A DNA stretch of 64,000 bases from Chenopodium formosanum (lineage: Eukaryota > Streptophyta > Magnoliopsida > Caryophyllales > Amaranthaceae): positions 34,843,001-34,907,000 of the forward strand of contig CM044877.1 in the NCBI GenBank assembly GCA_024500155.1, given 5' to 3'. The notes under the pieces are model-generated. The model was given only the letters and a program-made list of their open reading frames with translations. It did not search any database and was not told where the DNA came from. Below, piece after piece: positions 1 through 11,400 of this stretch. The stretch's first letter is position 1, and every line of letters starts with the position of its first letter. Made by a program: the position numbers and the translations under genes.

Positions 1-2250
1 AAAGTAAAGGGTATCCTAGGTGATGTCGCGTTATGAGAAGAAATCGGTGTAAACAGGATAAAAGGGATGATATCCTCTCAATTATAACATCGTTGGTCAA
101 AAGTTTAAAAAGATGATAAAAAAGGGAGGTGTTTCGGCATTTGTAGCTTATCACGTGAATAAAGTCCATGAAACTCGCTTGTCAAAAAGCTGAATTTGAT
201 GTTCATAAAATAGAAATACATGTCTCAAGACTAGAGACATATATCCAAATCTAGTGTGAGAGAAGAAAATCGACAACTCTCTAAGCAGTTTTATCCACAA
301 GATGAAACACGTGTCTCAAGACTAGGGGCACATGTCTAAATAGGTGCGACATCATTTGTGGCTCTTTATACAAAGGGTGGATGGACACCCTAACTATCTA
401 GTAAACTAGTAAGCTCACTAAATACCATATTTGCTTCCAATCAAGAATGTGCCTCGTCCTCACATGTTCGGCGCGCCAGTTGACTTGTTTGGCTAACGCC
501 TAAAGAAATTCTTCGTTTTAGCTGCGACAGGTAGATCATGTTTGTTATAAAAATGTGAAATTTTACGCAACACCTATGCCATACAATTTTACGCTGTATG
601 ATAACACCATCCTTTTTGCTGTGACCGCCAAAAAGAAAAAAAAAACGTGACACTTCTAAAGTCAATACAGTTAATTACAAACCTTTCAATGGGAGCTTTT
701 ACCTAAAGCACCACATTGGAACGCCTGAAGACACGCTCTCAAAAAACGTCCAAAACGTATGCTTAGGGAAGGTACAAAGCACGATTGGCATGCAGGATGA
801 TGCAAAAAAACTATTAAAGAAGAAAGTAAACTACAAAATGCAGAGAAATTAATAAGATTTTGGTAATTTGCGCGTCATTAACTCTAACAACGAGCAAAAA
901 TTGTTAAATATAGATCAAACGGATCAAAATCACAATACCGAAATTTTTTGTGACCAGTATCTGCGAGCAACTCAGTGGGTCGCGCTGGCCAAGCGCGCAC
1001 ATCATTCTGAGTTGCACTCGGTTGTCATGCGCAACTGATTGAGTTGTGCGTGACATTTAAATCAGCAAAAAGAAAATCGTTGAGCGCGATTTTTCATCTC
1101 GCTTTCTCTCTCTCCGTCCTTTGCCATTTTTGCTCCTTTCACTCTCTAATAATATTTAATTTCTTTTGTTTTTGAAGCTAATGAAGTAAACATCATCATA
1201 TATTCATATTTTCCATAATCCAATGTATTTTGTTATCAATTTTTGTTCTTGTTTTTGCTGATTTTGGGCGATTTTCGAACCATAAAACCCCAAAATTCGA
1301 ATTTGGGGTGTTTTGTTTTGCTCCATAATTCTTGAAATTGTTTGTTTCGTGTTTTTATGTCATGTTTAAGGAGTTTTTTGCAACAAATTTCAGAAAAATG
1401 GTTTACTATTGAGCCTTATATGAGCATTTCTTTTTTTTTTTTTAAGTACGTTCTTGACTTTTTTTCTTCGAGTTTCTTTTTAAATTTGTTTTAATTTTTT
1501 ACTTGATCATTTATGTTATACTTGTTGATTATAAATTAAATTATTGTATTAGAACTACTATTGCTCTCATGAATAATGTTTTGAATATTTTAAATTAAAA
1601 AAAAATTAGGCGAAGTTTCCATTTAGCTTGTTTTTGCCATGCTCGAATCTCAAGATTATTTGGTAGACGATAATGATATTTTGGTTATGATTATTCGTAT
1701 AAAAGTAGTTTATTCTTTAAGACTTAGAAATATAATCCCTAGAATACTTTTAGTTGAAACTGGTATAGGATGGCATTTGTGGGTGTTCAAAAGCCCGATT
1801 TACTAAGTTTAATTGCAGATATCGTAGCCCCCTAACGTGGGTGGCATTTGATTTTTGTTTTTTTCCCTCTCGTTAGTCGTTATGTTGCCGAAATGAGTCT
1901 AGAACACGTTTATTATCCTGTTAGGAAGAAAATAAACACATAAGGAACTTTATCCTTTATAGCATGGATTCTCCTTCGTTTGTCTTAGTTGAGGAGGACC
2001 TAGGAGGACTCGTGCTTAACAAGGAAGTTAGCCCAAATTGTTGCCTAGGAGGATGTGACTAGGGAGGCTCCTCCCAACTGGGACCCTCAGGTCCTTAAGT
2101 GGGACCCAAACCATCACCTTTCGATTCAGAGTTGGCGCGGCATAGTGAGTTCTTTTCGTGTCTCCGTATCTTTTACCATCGTTTCTTCTGTTTTCTAACT
2201 CGTAACCATAAATTTATATATAAATATAAATATGTGTGTGTTTTAGATCG
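1..2250. other. Non-coding repeat-derived DNA; no gene seen
   Basis: I see no credible coding region. Bases 960-1060 form a GC-rich island in AT-rich DNA with repeated GCGC, GAGTTG and CAACT motifs, like the island at 16405-16530. From about 1255 to 1400 the sequence resembles 36235-36385 (shared elements such as CCCCAAAATTCGAATTTGGG versus CCCCAAATTTTGAATTTGGA), which suggests LTR or leader sequence of one family in plus orientation. The segment leads into the PMD fragment at 2259. The copy B counterpart is about 41478-43720. Confidence 0.5.
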
Positions 2251-2258
2251 AGCCCAAC

Positions 2259-2568
2259 ATGCGATTGTACGGCTCGAGAAACTTAAGAGTTCGTTTCGAG
2301 AGATTACCCGATGTGGTAAAGGACATAATGGAGCTTTCGGGGATCCGCACCAACTGGCAGCTCTTCGGGATCTATCAAGTTAGACTGCATCGTCACCAAC
2401 CCTTTTCCCTTCCCATGGGGTTTGATGACGGTGACCCCTTTTGATTTCTCTATTATTATGGGCTTTCCTTTCTGAGGTGAGCCTATGGTTATGGAGACCG
2501 TACAGGGGTCAAATGAGAGACAGTGTGACCTTGTGGGGGACCACCTTGCAGTGGCCCTTTATTTGTAA
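2259..2568 (+). pseudogene. Plant mobile domain (PMD)-like fragment, frameshifted (copy A)
   Basis: Two overlapping frames together give a recognisable PMD-type N-terminus. The first frame starts MRLYGSRN and runs through FERLPDVVKDIMELSGIRTN to FSLPMG. A frame change then follows, and the second frame reads MTVTPFDFSIIMG, PF, a stop, GEPMV and a segment containing LVGDH, ending at TAA 2566-2568. In PMD proteins (PF10536 family, carried by many plant transposons and by MAIL1-like host proteins) a hydrophobic FxLPxGEMTxTxxD block followed by LGLP sits near the N-terminus. The fragment is about 100 codons, far shorter than the family. An intron acceptor (TTTTAG) lies just upstream of the ATG. 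It is probably transposon-borne and non-functional. Assignment rests on motif recognition only. Confidence 0.55.
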
Positions 2569-2630
2569 GTGTAGTCTTGTCAATAATAAGTTCAACTGAT
2601 GAGCTATCAGCTTATGTGGTTGATCGGCAT

Positions 2631-3290
2631 TTGTAGACACCTAATTGTGTCTCCCTAAAAAAACATGAACAAAGTCCTATAGCCCAAAATATAAATACAA
2701 GTACATTAAGTCCCTTGGCAATTTTTCCGATATTGGATTTTAATATACCCAATTCCTTATGGAAAAATTTCCCAAAGGATTGTATTAGGTTTCTATTCAT
2801 CTTAAAAAAATTTGCAAAGGTTCATCCCTAACGTGGATTGTCATATATGTAGTAAGTGGAAAATTTTCCCGAAGGGGATTGTCGATGGACTCTTTTTTGT
2901 CAATTTTCCAAGACGTCGATTGTGAATTGTGGCAATATTTGCCCAAAAGGAATGCCGCATAATATTGTAAAATTTCCAAGGTATTGCTTTCGAGAGTTAG
3001 ATTCCATGACGTGGATTGTCAATCGTACCAAGGGTCTTATGATAGATTGTCACAAAGCATTGGCAACTTTTCCCAAAATAGGATTTTGGCAAAATTTCCG
3101 AGATACATATTGTCGTTTAATCATGGCAACATTTCCTAGGATGGATTGTTATGTGGCATTGACAACTTTCCTTAAATCAAATTATCTTACATTATTCAAG
3201 AGTTGTGTTGGCAACTATTCCTAAAGAAGAGAGGACTGTCATCACCCCCAAAGCATCAGCACAACAAGCATTCCAGCAAAGCACTAGCGA
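2631..3290 (+). repeat. TGTAGACACC-type LTR start plus degenerate repeats (copy A)
   Basis: The 5' end TGTAGACACC followed by a TGTGTCTCCC block matches the LTR starts at 23861 and 32043. After about 30 bp it diverges and instead resembles the internal segment at 30509-30560 of the 10.1 kb element (CAAAGTCCTATAG...AAATATAAAT). Bases about 2720-3240 are a degenerate tandem array with a loose unit containing GGATTGT and GGCAA.TTT.CC at roughly 50-60 bp spacing. It is a decayed piece of the same Tat-like family, truncated at about 3290-3320 by the next module. Confidence 0.6.
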
Positions 3291-3318
3291 ACTGATGAGG
3301 AACAATGACAAGTGGTAA

Positions 3319-4277
3319 GACTAGGTCGTTGGCTAATATTTCCTTGGCCAAACAACATTTATATCACTCAACACAACTTTATAACTAGTATAGGAGCAAG
3401 TCAAGGGTCGAACCACTAGGAATGGAAGGTGGTTACTATTGGTAGAGTTTAGCTATTTGGAAAAGGTGAAATAGAGGTGTGTGTATTTTAACACAACTAA
3501 ATAAACTAGATGAATTGAAATATATAAAAAAAACTAGGGTTTCGGATCCACATATACTTGCAATGGATACAACTAATAGAGATTGGAATTGACTAAGTCG
3601 AGTATTGCCATGGAAAATAAATAACGCAATCAAAAGAGTATGATAAGCTATTCACCTAGAGGTAAAACTAGCATCAACTACGAGAGACTCTAGCTAGGAA
3701 CTTCACAAACCAACTCAATCGACAAATGCAAGTCACAAATCAATTGTCCGTATCAATGTGAACTTACAATGCAATCTAGTGCAACAATCAAAGTTAGCTA
3801 CTCTTTAATCTATCACACACATGCATATAATCAATTAACCAATTTAATCACAACATCAACTCCATCAATTTTCCCCAATTAGCATCAATTCATTACTCAT
3901 ATATGCTTCACCATCACCCGAGGAAGCAAACTACTCACAATCCATGGAAATCAAGATCAAAACTAAGCTAAACAAAAAATTAATCATCATCATATTAATC
4001 AAACTAAATCAATCAAACTTGAAAAATTAATAAAAAAATTAAAATTAATAGCTAAAGATTGTATTAAATTAGAAGAAATCCTTACAAACTTTTGTGAAAT
4101 CAATGGAAACTGTGCTTAGAATCGTCAATCATCAACCATGAACTTCTCTCTCTACAAACTAGAGTTTCTCTCTCTAAAATTTGATCTCAAAACAAAATCT
4201 AATCTTCTGTCATTGAATTCTCTCCCTAAAAATAGAAGGAAAGTCTATATATAGTAAAACTAACTAACAAGGGGAAA
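3319..4277 (-). repeat. Minus-oriented LTR-like module 1 (copy A)
   Basis: Begins at an ACTAGGTCG motif and contains the block TATAGGAGCAAGTCAAGGG followed by CAATCAATTGTCCGTAT-type sequence. Near its far end is a CT-rich TTTCTCTCTCT region with a TATA-like CTATATATAG at about 4244-4253, consistent with a minus-strand LTR promoter. Module 2 (4278-5696) has the same order of motifs, so the two are diverged tandem relatives. No open reading frame of interest. Confidence 0.45.
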
Positions 4278-5696
4278 ACTAGGTCATCACCGAATTTTCC
4301 CTAAGTCAAACTAAATTTGTAAACGCTTAACAAACCTTATACGAGTATAGAGGCAAGCTAAGGTTCAAACCCAAAGGAATGAATCAAAGCCAAGTTGTAG
4401 TCTAATGTTAAGCTAAATCGAAGAGTTTTCAGTGGTTGAGTATGGTGACTAGGATAATAAGAATCGAGAATTCAATCAAATTGTTAAACACTAGGGATAT
4501 AGGTTCCACATGCAAGCTTAACAATCATGATAATTGATAGATCACCCAATTGATTCATACATTGCAAGGGATAAACGATAGTTGCAATCAAAGGAATTCA
4601 AAGGTTACCTTCTATGAACCAAACTGGGGTTTACTATGAATGATTAATAAGGAGAATCACAATCAAATAAAATCAATTAAAGCAATTCCCAAATCAATTG
4701 TTCGTGTCATTGGAATTTGCAATTCAATCTGGATTAATATTATAGGTTGATCACTCCTAGTCTAATTAATCACATGCACAACTATGTCAACCAATTTATT
4801 TGAAACAATCAATCAGTCAATCAAGGATCATCAACTAACAATTATCACAAATTAAGCATGCTTCCCCTTCTCCCTTCTCCCTAACAACTAATCTACTCAC
4901 TAATCATGGTGAATTCTAAAGCTAAAATAAATTCAATCACAACCACATTCATTTTAAACTAAATCAAAAGAAATATAATCAATCAACAAGTTCTCAAAAC
5001 TAAATCAAAATCCAAATTAAACATTCAAGCATAAAAGTAAATTACAATTGAAGTAAATTCAAAGGAAAGAAATCTTACAAACTTTAATTAATATGCAGAA
5101 GAATCATGAACTTGATTGATGAAACAATGTTGAATTACAATTCAAATCCAAAGATTACAATCTTTACTTTCTCTCTAACTTCTCTCTAGTTTCTCTCTAT
5201 AAAACTAAGCAAATGAAACATTCTCCTAAAGTTCGCCTTCAAAATGATTTACAAGAGTATATATAGACAAAGAATAAAAACTGATCGGTCATGCCCTTTC
5301 CAACAAGACTCCGCGGGCGCGCAGATATGGGTACGAAACCCATAACGAACTCCGCTAGCAGTCTGGGCAAAACTTGCGCTCACGAGTACTAAAGCCTGCG
5401 CCCGTGTCTCAGGGCGTCGCAAAATGCCCTGTTCTAGATGAATCAGGGGGTCGCGGTCTCTCAAATCTGGAGCGCCCACTCAAAAACCTTCGCGCCCGCG
5501 AGTAGAACGCGACTAGGGTACTGAGAGTTCCTGCCCAAAATCACCAACCAATCTAGCCGCGTTCCAGATACACATGGTTGATTGAAACATAAGGTAAGCT
5601 AAGCGTTGAGAACTAATGAGGCGCAATCCACTTTCATCCCAACCAATCTAGCCGTGTTCTCCTTGTGGTTTCAAATCTTCCCTTAGTGGGTGTCCC
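4278..5696 (-). repeat. Minus-oriented LTR-like module 2 with GC-rich island (copy A)
   Basis: Starts at AACTAGGTCAT and has the parallel motif series of module 1 (TATAGAGGCAAGCTAAGG; AATCAATTGTTCGTGTCATT; CT-rich tract; TATATATAG at about 5257). Bases 5300-5520 form a GC-rich island with CGGGCGCGCAG, GGGCGTCGC and GCGCCCGCGAG motifs. A short direct repeat ACCAATCTAGCCG occurs near 5547 and 5641. It is interrupted at 5697 by the hAT-like insertion. An apparent minus-strand reading frame in the GC-rich part has no recognisable protein features. Confidence 0.45.
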
Positions 5697-6687
5697 TAGT
5701 CGCGGATCCAGGATTTTAGGGGTGCTAGGTCACCGACTCACCGTCACCAATCGACCGCATACAAACCAATAATTAATGCATATATGTTCTAAAAGCTAAT
5801 AAAAAAAAGTCACTTCACAACTTTTGTATACATCCGGTGTACAATAATTTACTGAATACGGAGGACACTTTTATCAAATTTTGGGTAACTTTTAAAAAAA
5901 ATTGAGTTACTTTTATTAATAAAGCATAAATACTTCGCAACTTATATTTATGCCAAAGTAACTTTTATTCATATTAGGGTCGTATTTACCCATTTTAGGG
6001 TAACTTTATAACGGATGTACAATATTTTATTGTGCATTCGATTTATTTAAATTTTTGTCAAAATATCTTATGGAAGAGGAGGAGGATTTGTGACGGATAA
6101 TTACAAATTACCAATAAAATTTCCAAAAAGATTTAGAAGTGTGAGCTTTAACAAGTTACCTAATGGGAACTAAGAATGTAAGATTTGTGGGATGAAGGTA
6201 ATAAATTAAAAAATAAATTTCAACAAGCTACCTAGTGAGAATACGTGTTCAAAAAAATACGTTCTCAAAATTAGGAAGTAATAAATAAATTTAAAACACG
6301 TGCTAAAAAAATATATATTGCAATATAGGTAGTGTATGATATTTGAAAAAATTATATTATGCCTCCACCAAAAACAAAGAAAGAACAAAGAATGAAAAAA
6401 AAAAGAAAGAACAAAGAAAGGAACAAAAAAAGAAAGCAAAAAAAGAAAGAACAAAGAAAGGAACCGAGAAAAAAAGGAAAAAAAAGAAAGAAAGTAAAGA
6501 ATAAAGGAATCGTTGTTGTTGGGCTTTGATCCCGTGACCTCAGTGTAGAGGAGTGAGGCCTTAACCACTAGACTAATGGGCACATGTGATTATTTATTGC
6601 AGTGTTTAATATTGAATGGTTCTTTTTTTTTTTTTTTTTTTTGCTAGGTCCCGTGACCCACCGTGCACAAGGGTGGCTCTGCCACTG
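5697..6687. mobile_element. hAT-like non-autonomous DNA transposon (copy A)
   Basis: Flanked by GGTGTCCC (5689-5696) and AGTGTCCC (6688-6695), a 7/8 match expected for an 8 bp hAT target duplication. The termini form imperfect inverted repeats: left TAGTCGCGGATCCA, right (reverse complement) CAGTGGCAGAGCCA. In copy B the left end reads CAGTCGCGGATCCA, which restores the terminal C. No transposase is encoded. The interior has an A/G-rich AAAGAAAGAAC tract (about 6370-6510), a tRNA-like box A/box B segment and a T-run at about 6619-6641. A 9-10 bp MULE-type TSD is the alternative reading. Confidence 0.65.
6521..6581 (-). promoter_or_regulatory. tRNA-like internal Pol III promoter (box A + box B), copy A
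   Basis: On the minus strand, TAGTCTAGTGG (6565-6575) fits the box A consensus TRGYNNANNNG. GATCAAAGC (6523-6531) fits box B GWTCRANNC, about 33 bp downstream. The sequence between includes GTGGTTAAGGCC, as in tRNA D-arms. A proper acceptor stem and anticodon loop are not evident, so this is a degenerate tRNA or the head of a tRNA-derived SINE rather than a functional tRNA. It sits inside the hAT-like element. Confidence 0.55.
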
Positions 6688-7161
6688 AGTGTCCCTATGG
6701 TTCCTGGAAGAAACCGAAAAAATAGTAGAACTTTTAGGGTTTCCTGACATCTTGACCTTGCATCCCTTTTCCTTAGGCTTTAACTCATCATTCCCTCCCT
6801 CGGTATATGACTCAACCACTAGGTCGAAAGGACTTTCCCAAAAGTTGTAACGTAAGGGCAAAAGGTTAGGGGTAGGCTAAAATTTTAAAATTTGGTGGTT
6901 TCCCTAAAAGTGAAGCAAAGAACGGGCCCTTTCCTAGAATCACAATCAAGTAGTCACCAAACAAAAACAATCTAACACCCCCAATCTTATTCAAAGTTAT
7001 ATCCACAAGTATATATATAAAAAGCGTAAACGCTTCTCCCCCAAGATAAAAGGAAGCATTATCCTCAATGCTTAAAAAGGGAAAAGAAATTACATCAAAA
7101 TATTATTGGATTTTCTCATATTCCACTTTTTTTGTTTTTTTTTTTTTGTTATTTTTTTTAA
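6688..7161. other. Decayed retroelement DNA with possible 3' PPT (copy A)
   Basis: The minus-strand stretch 6690-6861 is open and includes ESPFDLVVESYTEGGNDELK, then SGNPKSSTIFS. I do not recognise the protein. The hAT-like insertion cuts it off downstream. At about 7036-7043 the minus strand reads CTTGGGGGAGAAG, following an ATTGAGGATAATGCTTCC block. This resembles the polypurine tract before the 3' LTR of Athila-type elements. Copy B equivalent: 48164-48634. Confidence 0.4.
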
Positions 7162-7662
7162 GGTTAATTTTTAAATTACCACCCAAAAATGTAACCAATT
7201 TGGAACTTACCACCCATTTAATTTTTTATTTTAAATTACCCCCCTTTAAATTAAATAAATGCTCAGATTACCACCCATTTCAAAAATCCGGTGGATTTTC
7301 CGTCTATAGGCCCCGCCTAACAATTATTTTGACCCTTTTAACTGATTTTTTCCCTGATTTTTCTCTTTAAAAACGCGCTCTAAACTTTAATTCATATTTC
7401 ATTCACCAAATTCTACCAAATTTCAAAGAAAAAAAATGTGAATTGAAGTTAGGAGAACAATTTTAAAGAGAAAAATCGAGGGGAAAATCAGTCAAAATAA
7501 GCGTTAGGTGGGGCCCACAGACGGAAAATCTATCGGATTTTTGAAATGGGTGGTAATCTGAGCATTTATTTAATTTAAGGGGTGGTAATTTAAAATAAAA
7601 AATTAAACGGGTGGTTAGTTCGAAAATGGATACATTTTTGGGTGGTAATTTAAAAATTTTCC
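7162..7662. mobile_element. Foldback MULE-type MITE (copy A)
   Basis: A 501 bp element bounded by identical 9 bp TTTTTTTAA direct repeats (7153-7161 and 7663-7671). Nearly the whole element is two inverted arms of about 200 bp (7162 to about 7375 and about 7465-7662). The arms share the blocks AAATTACCACCCAAAAATG, GCTCAGATTACCACCCATTT and CCGGTGGATTTTCCGTCTA. A spacer of about 90 bp separates them. The long inverted repeat with a 9 bp AT-rich TSD fits non-autonomous Mutator-like foldback elements. The mirrored reading frames in the arms are by-products of the inverted repeat, not genes. Confidence 0.85.
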
Positions 7663-8460
7663 TTTTTTTAATTATAACAAAATAAATGTCCATGCCTCTT
7701 AAATGTAGGACGACTTTTACAAATTTGCAATTGCATTGTCCTTGCTTTATGTTTTACTTAGGATGACTTTACTTATTCATTTGCCATTATTAAAACATAT
7801 AGCACAACATAAACTTGGTTTCAAGAGAACCAAATACCCAAACTTCTTCACCACAAACTCCAACAATAATGATCAATTGCTTCACAAAAACCAATAATGG
7901 AAACGAAAATGAAACAAAACGCTCAATATCTAAAGATGTGGCTTGAAAAGATGGGAAATGGCTCAAATGTTTTGCAAGATGGCTAATGTAAACCCTATGA
8001 ACTAAAAAGAAATAAAAATCCTAGTAATGAAAAATTGCCACCCCGAAAAGATGCTTTTGTCACCCCTAGTTAGTTCGGTCTCGAGTTTTAGAATTATGAG
8101 TCAAGATTCTAGATTAGATCCGCAATATTCAAGGATCCATGCCCCTCATTCAAATAGATGTTGAAGGCTTGAAAAATATTGAACCTCACATGGATGTGGC
8201 AAAAACTCACTAAGGGCATCAAATCAACCAAAGGAAGCACTCCGTCTTACCACACACCCAATGGAATCCAGCTTCAAGACCCCAAAAGGTCTAAACAACT
8301 ACCTTAGCATACTCTATCCTAGAGTCAACCGCAAATATTCTCAAAACATGCACACCAATTAAACATAGGAAAGTATACATGCACAGGCAAAATTCCAAGA
8401 TGTAGAATGTCCAAAGAAATAGCTAAACAAGAAAAAAGAAGAAGAAAATCCTAAAAAAAG
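7663..8460. other. Athila-type internal non-coding DNA, no gene (copy A)
   Basis: AT-rich with no credible coding region. It lies between the foldback MITE and the tandem Athila-like units and is probably the 3' non-coding part of the minus-oriented element. Counterpart in copy B: 49136-49933. Confidence 0.4.
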
Positions 8461-11400
8461 TTTTATTTTAAATTGAAAGAAGGAAAGGAGCTAAAAATCA
8501 AAATAAAAAGTGAAAAGCAAAAGAATGCAAGCAAAGACAAGTAATACCCAATTGTCAAACAAGTGGTCATTCGGCAACAACACCAATGACCCCAAACACT
8601 CTAAATGTTACAAAGCAAACAATCTTGAACCATTCAACTCATCTTAAAGCTTATCCTAAACTAAGCAACAAAGAAAGAAAGAGAAGAGATATAAAAAGAT
8701 CTCACCGAGCGCCAAAGCTATGCTACATAATCAAGGTGAAAGACCACCTTACGAATCATTGAAATCCAATACTTAAGCAATAGAGCACGGTGAGAAATAA
8801 AGAACTATATACAAAGAAATTTGTTAGTAACTTCAAAACAAAATCAAATAAAATAAAAGGAAAAACATAAAATAGTGAAAATAAAGAAAAATAAAATAGC
8901 AACAGGAGTAATATCCAATGAGACATCAAATCAAAAAAATAACAGGAATCAAGATAACAAATAATCATCATTAGGAATCATCATAACAAAGATACAGAGA
9001 AACGCATCAGACAGCGATCAACAAATCAATCAACAAATCCAAAAAGCCGGGCAAAGAAATCAATAGAAGCACAACATCATCATAACATTAAAGAAAGCAA
9101 AGATCGATAAAAAAGCAGAAGAGACCAGGAATGAACTACAAAAGCAAGGGGGGAAATCAACTAAGCACAACAACAAATGACATAAAATACCCCCAAGCCC
9201 AAAATGGGCCACCCCCTATCTCTAACTCTAAACACATATATGTAAAAGAGAAACATCATATAAAGCACAAAAGAAGGGAGGGGGGCATGGTAGTATCATT
9301 CCGCATTATAGTAAGGGGTATAACGAGAACTCCCCTCATCGGTCTTCATCAAATGAATAGAGCTTGCCATCTCGCTCACCTCCATGGGAGCCTTACCCCT
9401 CAACCGACTTTCCCTCCTAATTCTATTAAGCTAAAAATAATGAGTCCAATCATCTAAAATTGGCTCACCTTACCTATTCCACCTACCAAAAGTCCCGGGG
9501 TCCAGAAAAGGCAAAGGATTAGCTGGATCGTACGCATAATTACAACCACCGGGTCGCCTATAGTCGTAAGTGCCCAGGATAGTGCCTATGAAATAACTAG
9601 GGTGAATATGAGGACCTCCTAATAAGGGTAACAAAGTCTAGGACCTATAGCATGATCAAAATGCTCCCGTTGAGGGACAGGTCCTTGTTGGACCGGGAGG
9701 TACAGATATTTAACGTAAGGTTCTGTCTCCCCCTTCCACACATGCAAATCATATACCGATGCGTATGGTAATCATAACCAAGGGAAGAGGGTTGCACAGA
9801 ATGCATGGAGTACAACATGTTAGCAATAAAATCAAGCTTGGCATGAATTGTCGACATATCAAAAGTAGAAGGACTGGGAGAGGGGGAAAGTGTAGGTGTA
9901 CCTCCCGGTGCAACCGGGGAAAGAGAATGAGAAATCAATGAGCACACATTGGTTAAACGACCTCTTGTATAATTTGTCCTTCGTTGGATAAAGGAATGAA
10001 CATCTCCCACCGGGGGCCTTCAGGACAAAGAATCTCTCTCCTCGGGTTGAGTAGTTGCTTTCTTGAAATGGATAAGGAACCATTCCTTATACGATGAAAA
10101 CATCTTCCTCCCTGGTTCGATCAAGAAATTTTTGATTCACTAGGGTGGAGATGTTTAGGAAATGAGAGAGAGACTTTTCTCTAGGATCAATGATCGGGGG
10201 AAGCTCATCTAAAAGGGTCTTGTAATCATCATTGATGCAAAGAGCTAGGGTAGAAATCATCCCACCCAATTGGATAAACCCCGATAAGCAAACTCCATCA
10301 TGAATATCAAAGAATCGTGAGGTCAAATGCTCCGTGAAATCAACCGACTCAATCTCAAAGTCTTTTTGGTCAGTTATCCACAACCAACAAAGATCCTCAC
10401 ATGAGATAGCCCCCAAAGAGTCATTAGAGCAAAGAGCGTATGTGAGGATTCGGTTGAAATATCGCATAGTCAGATGAATCATGGAAGCAGAGTTTGAGGT
10501 TTGTGGGTCAAACATACCTTCCTCCGAGATACTCCTCCACCAACGTTGCTCATCATATCCATGCTCACTTGCCATTCTACTATGAGCCGGATATATACAA
10601 TGATCCGGATCCTCAGCCCTAGGAAACTTGAAATATGAACATAGTTGAGCATCTGTGAATGAGTGATCATTGTTGAAGAGTTGGAAAGTCAAAATCTTTG
10701 AGTAATTTGCACCCGACTCATGGACAACTTCAAGAGAGGAAAGGAATTCATGAGTCACCCTAGCATAAGTTGTAGGGGCACTCAAATCCAAGAACTCCAA
10801 AAGATTAAGGCCTCCCGCAAGAAGGCCAATATCGTCACCAATCCCTAGAAACTTTGTTCTCGTTTGGTCGTAGAAACGCGTTGATCGAAGCTTTCTCTTG
10901 GAAAGACGTTTGAAACACTCCGAATGAGACTCTTTTGAAAACTCAATGCCATATAAGTTTCCTCAACCTCGTGTGGAGGTGGAACAATATACCTCGGCTT
11001 GCTTGAACTAGCTCTAGCTCGCTTCTTATGACAAAGTGTGGCAATCTACAAAGTATAAAGACTTAGCAAAAGTAGTTATTCAACAACAACCACAAAATGG
11101 AAATATTTCACACCAGAAGCAAGAAATGGTAACAAATGAACAATGCAATTGATAACATCATGAATATTAAGAAAATAAACATGGATTAAAGGAAAATTTT
11201 AACATAAGAAACCATATCATGAGTCAAATTAAGCAAAATAAATCCCAAACATTTAATTATAAAAGATATGAAACTAAATAAAGAAACCCCATTAGAGAGA
11301 AAATAGCCAACAATTGTTATTCAAGAATTCAATCAAAGGTGTCACCTTTATCATGAGGAAACTTCAATTCAACACCCAACGATATCATTCAACATAAATT

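Noticed and set aside
6521..6581. Functional tRNA gene
   Set aside because: Box A and box B are present, but I cannot draw a proper acceptor stem and 7-base anticodon loop.
6206..6583. Minus-strand Phe/Leu/Ser-rich ORF of 125 codons
   Set aside because: It translates the AAAGAAAGAAC microsatellite and has no domain; hydrophobicity comes from the T-rich strand.
7068..7693. Two opposing ORFs encoding near-identical KLPPKNV... peptides
   Set aside because: They are the two arms of one foldback MITE; the protein similarity is forced by the inverted repeat.
9131..9457. Plus-strand 108-codon ORF (also at 50604-50930)
   Set aside because: It is antisense to the C-terminal end of the Athila ORF1-like pseudogene, which has clear family motifs on the minus strand.
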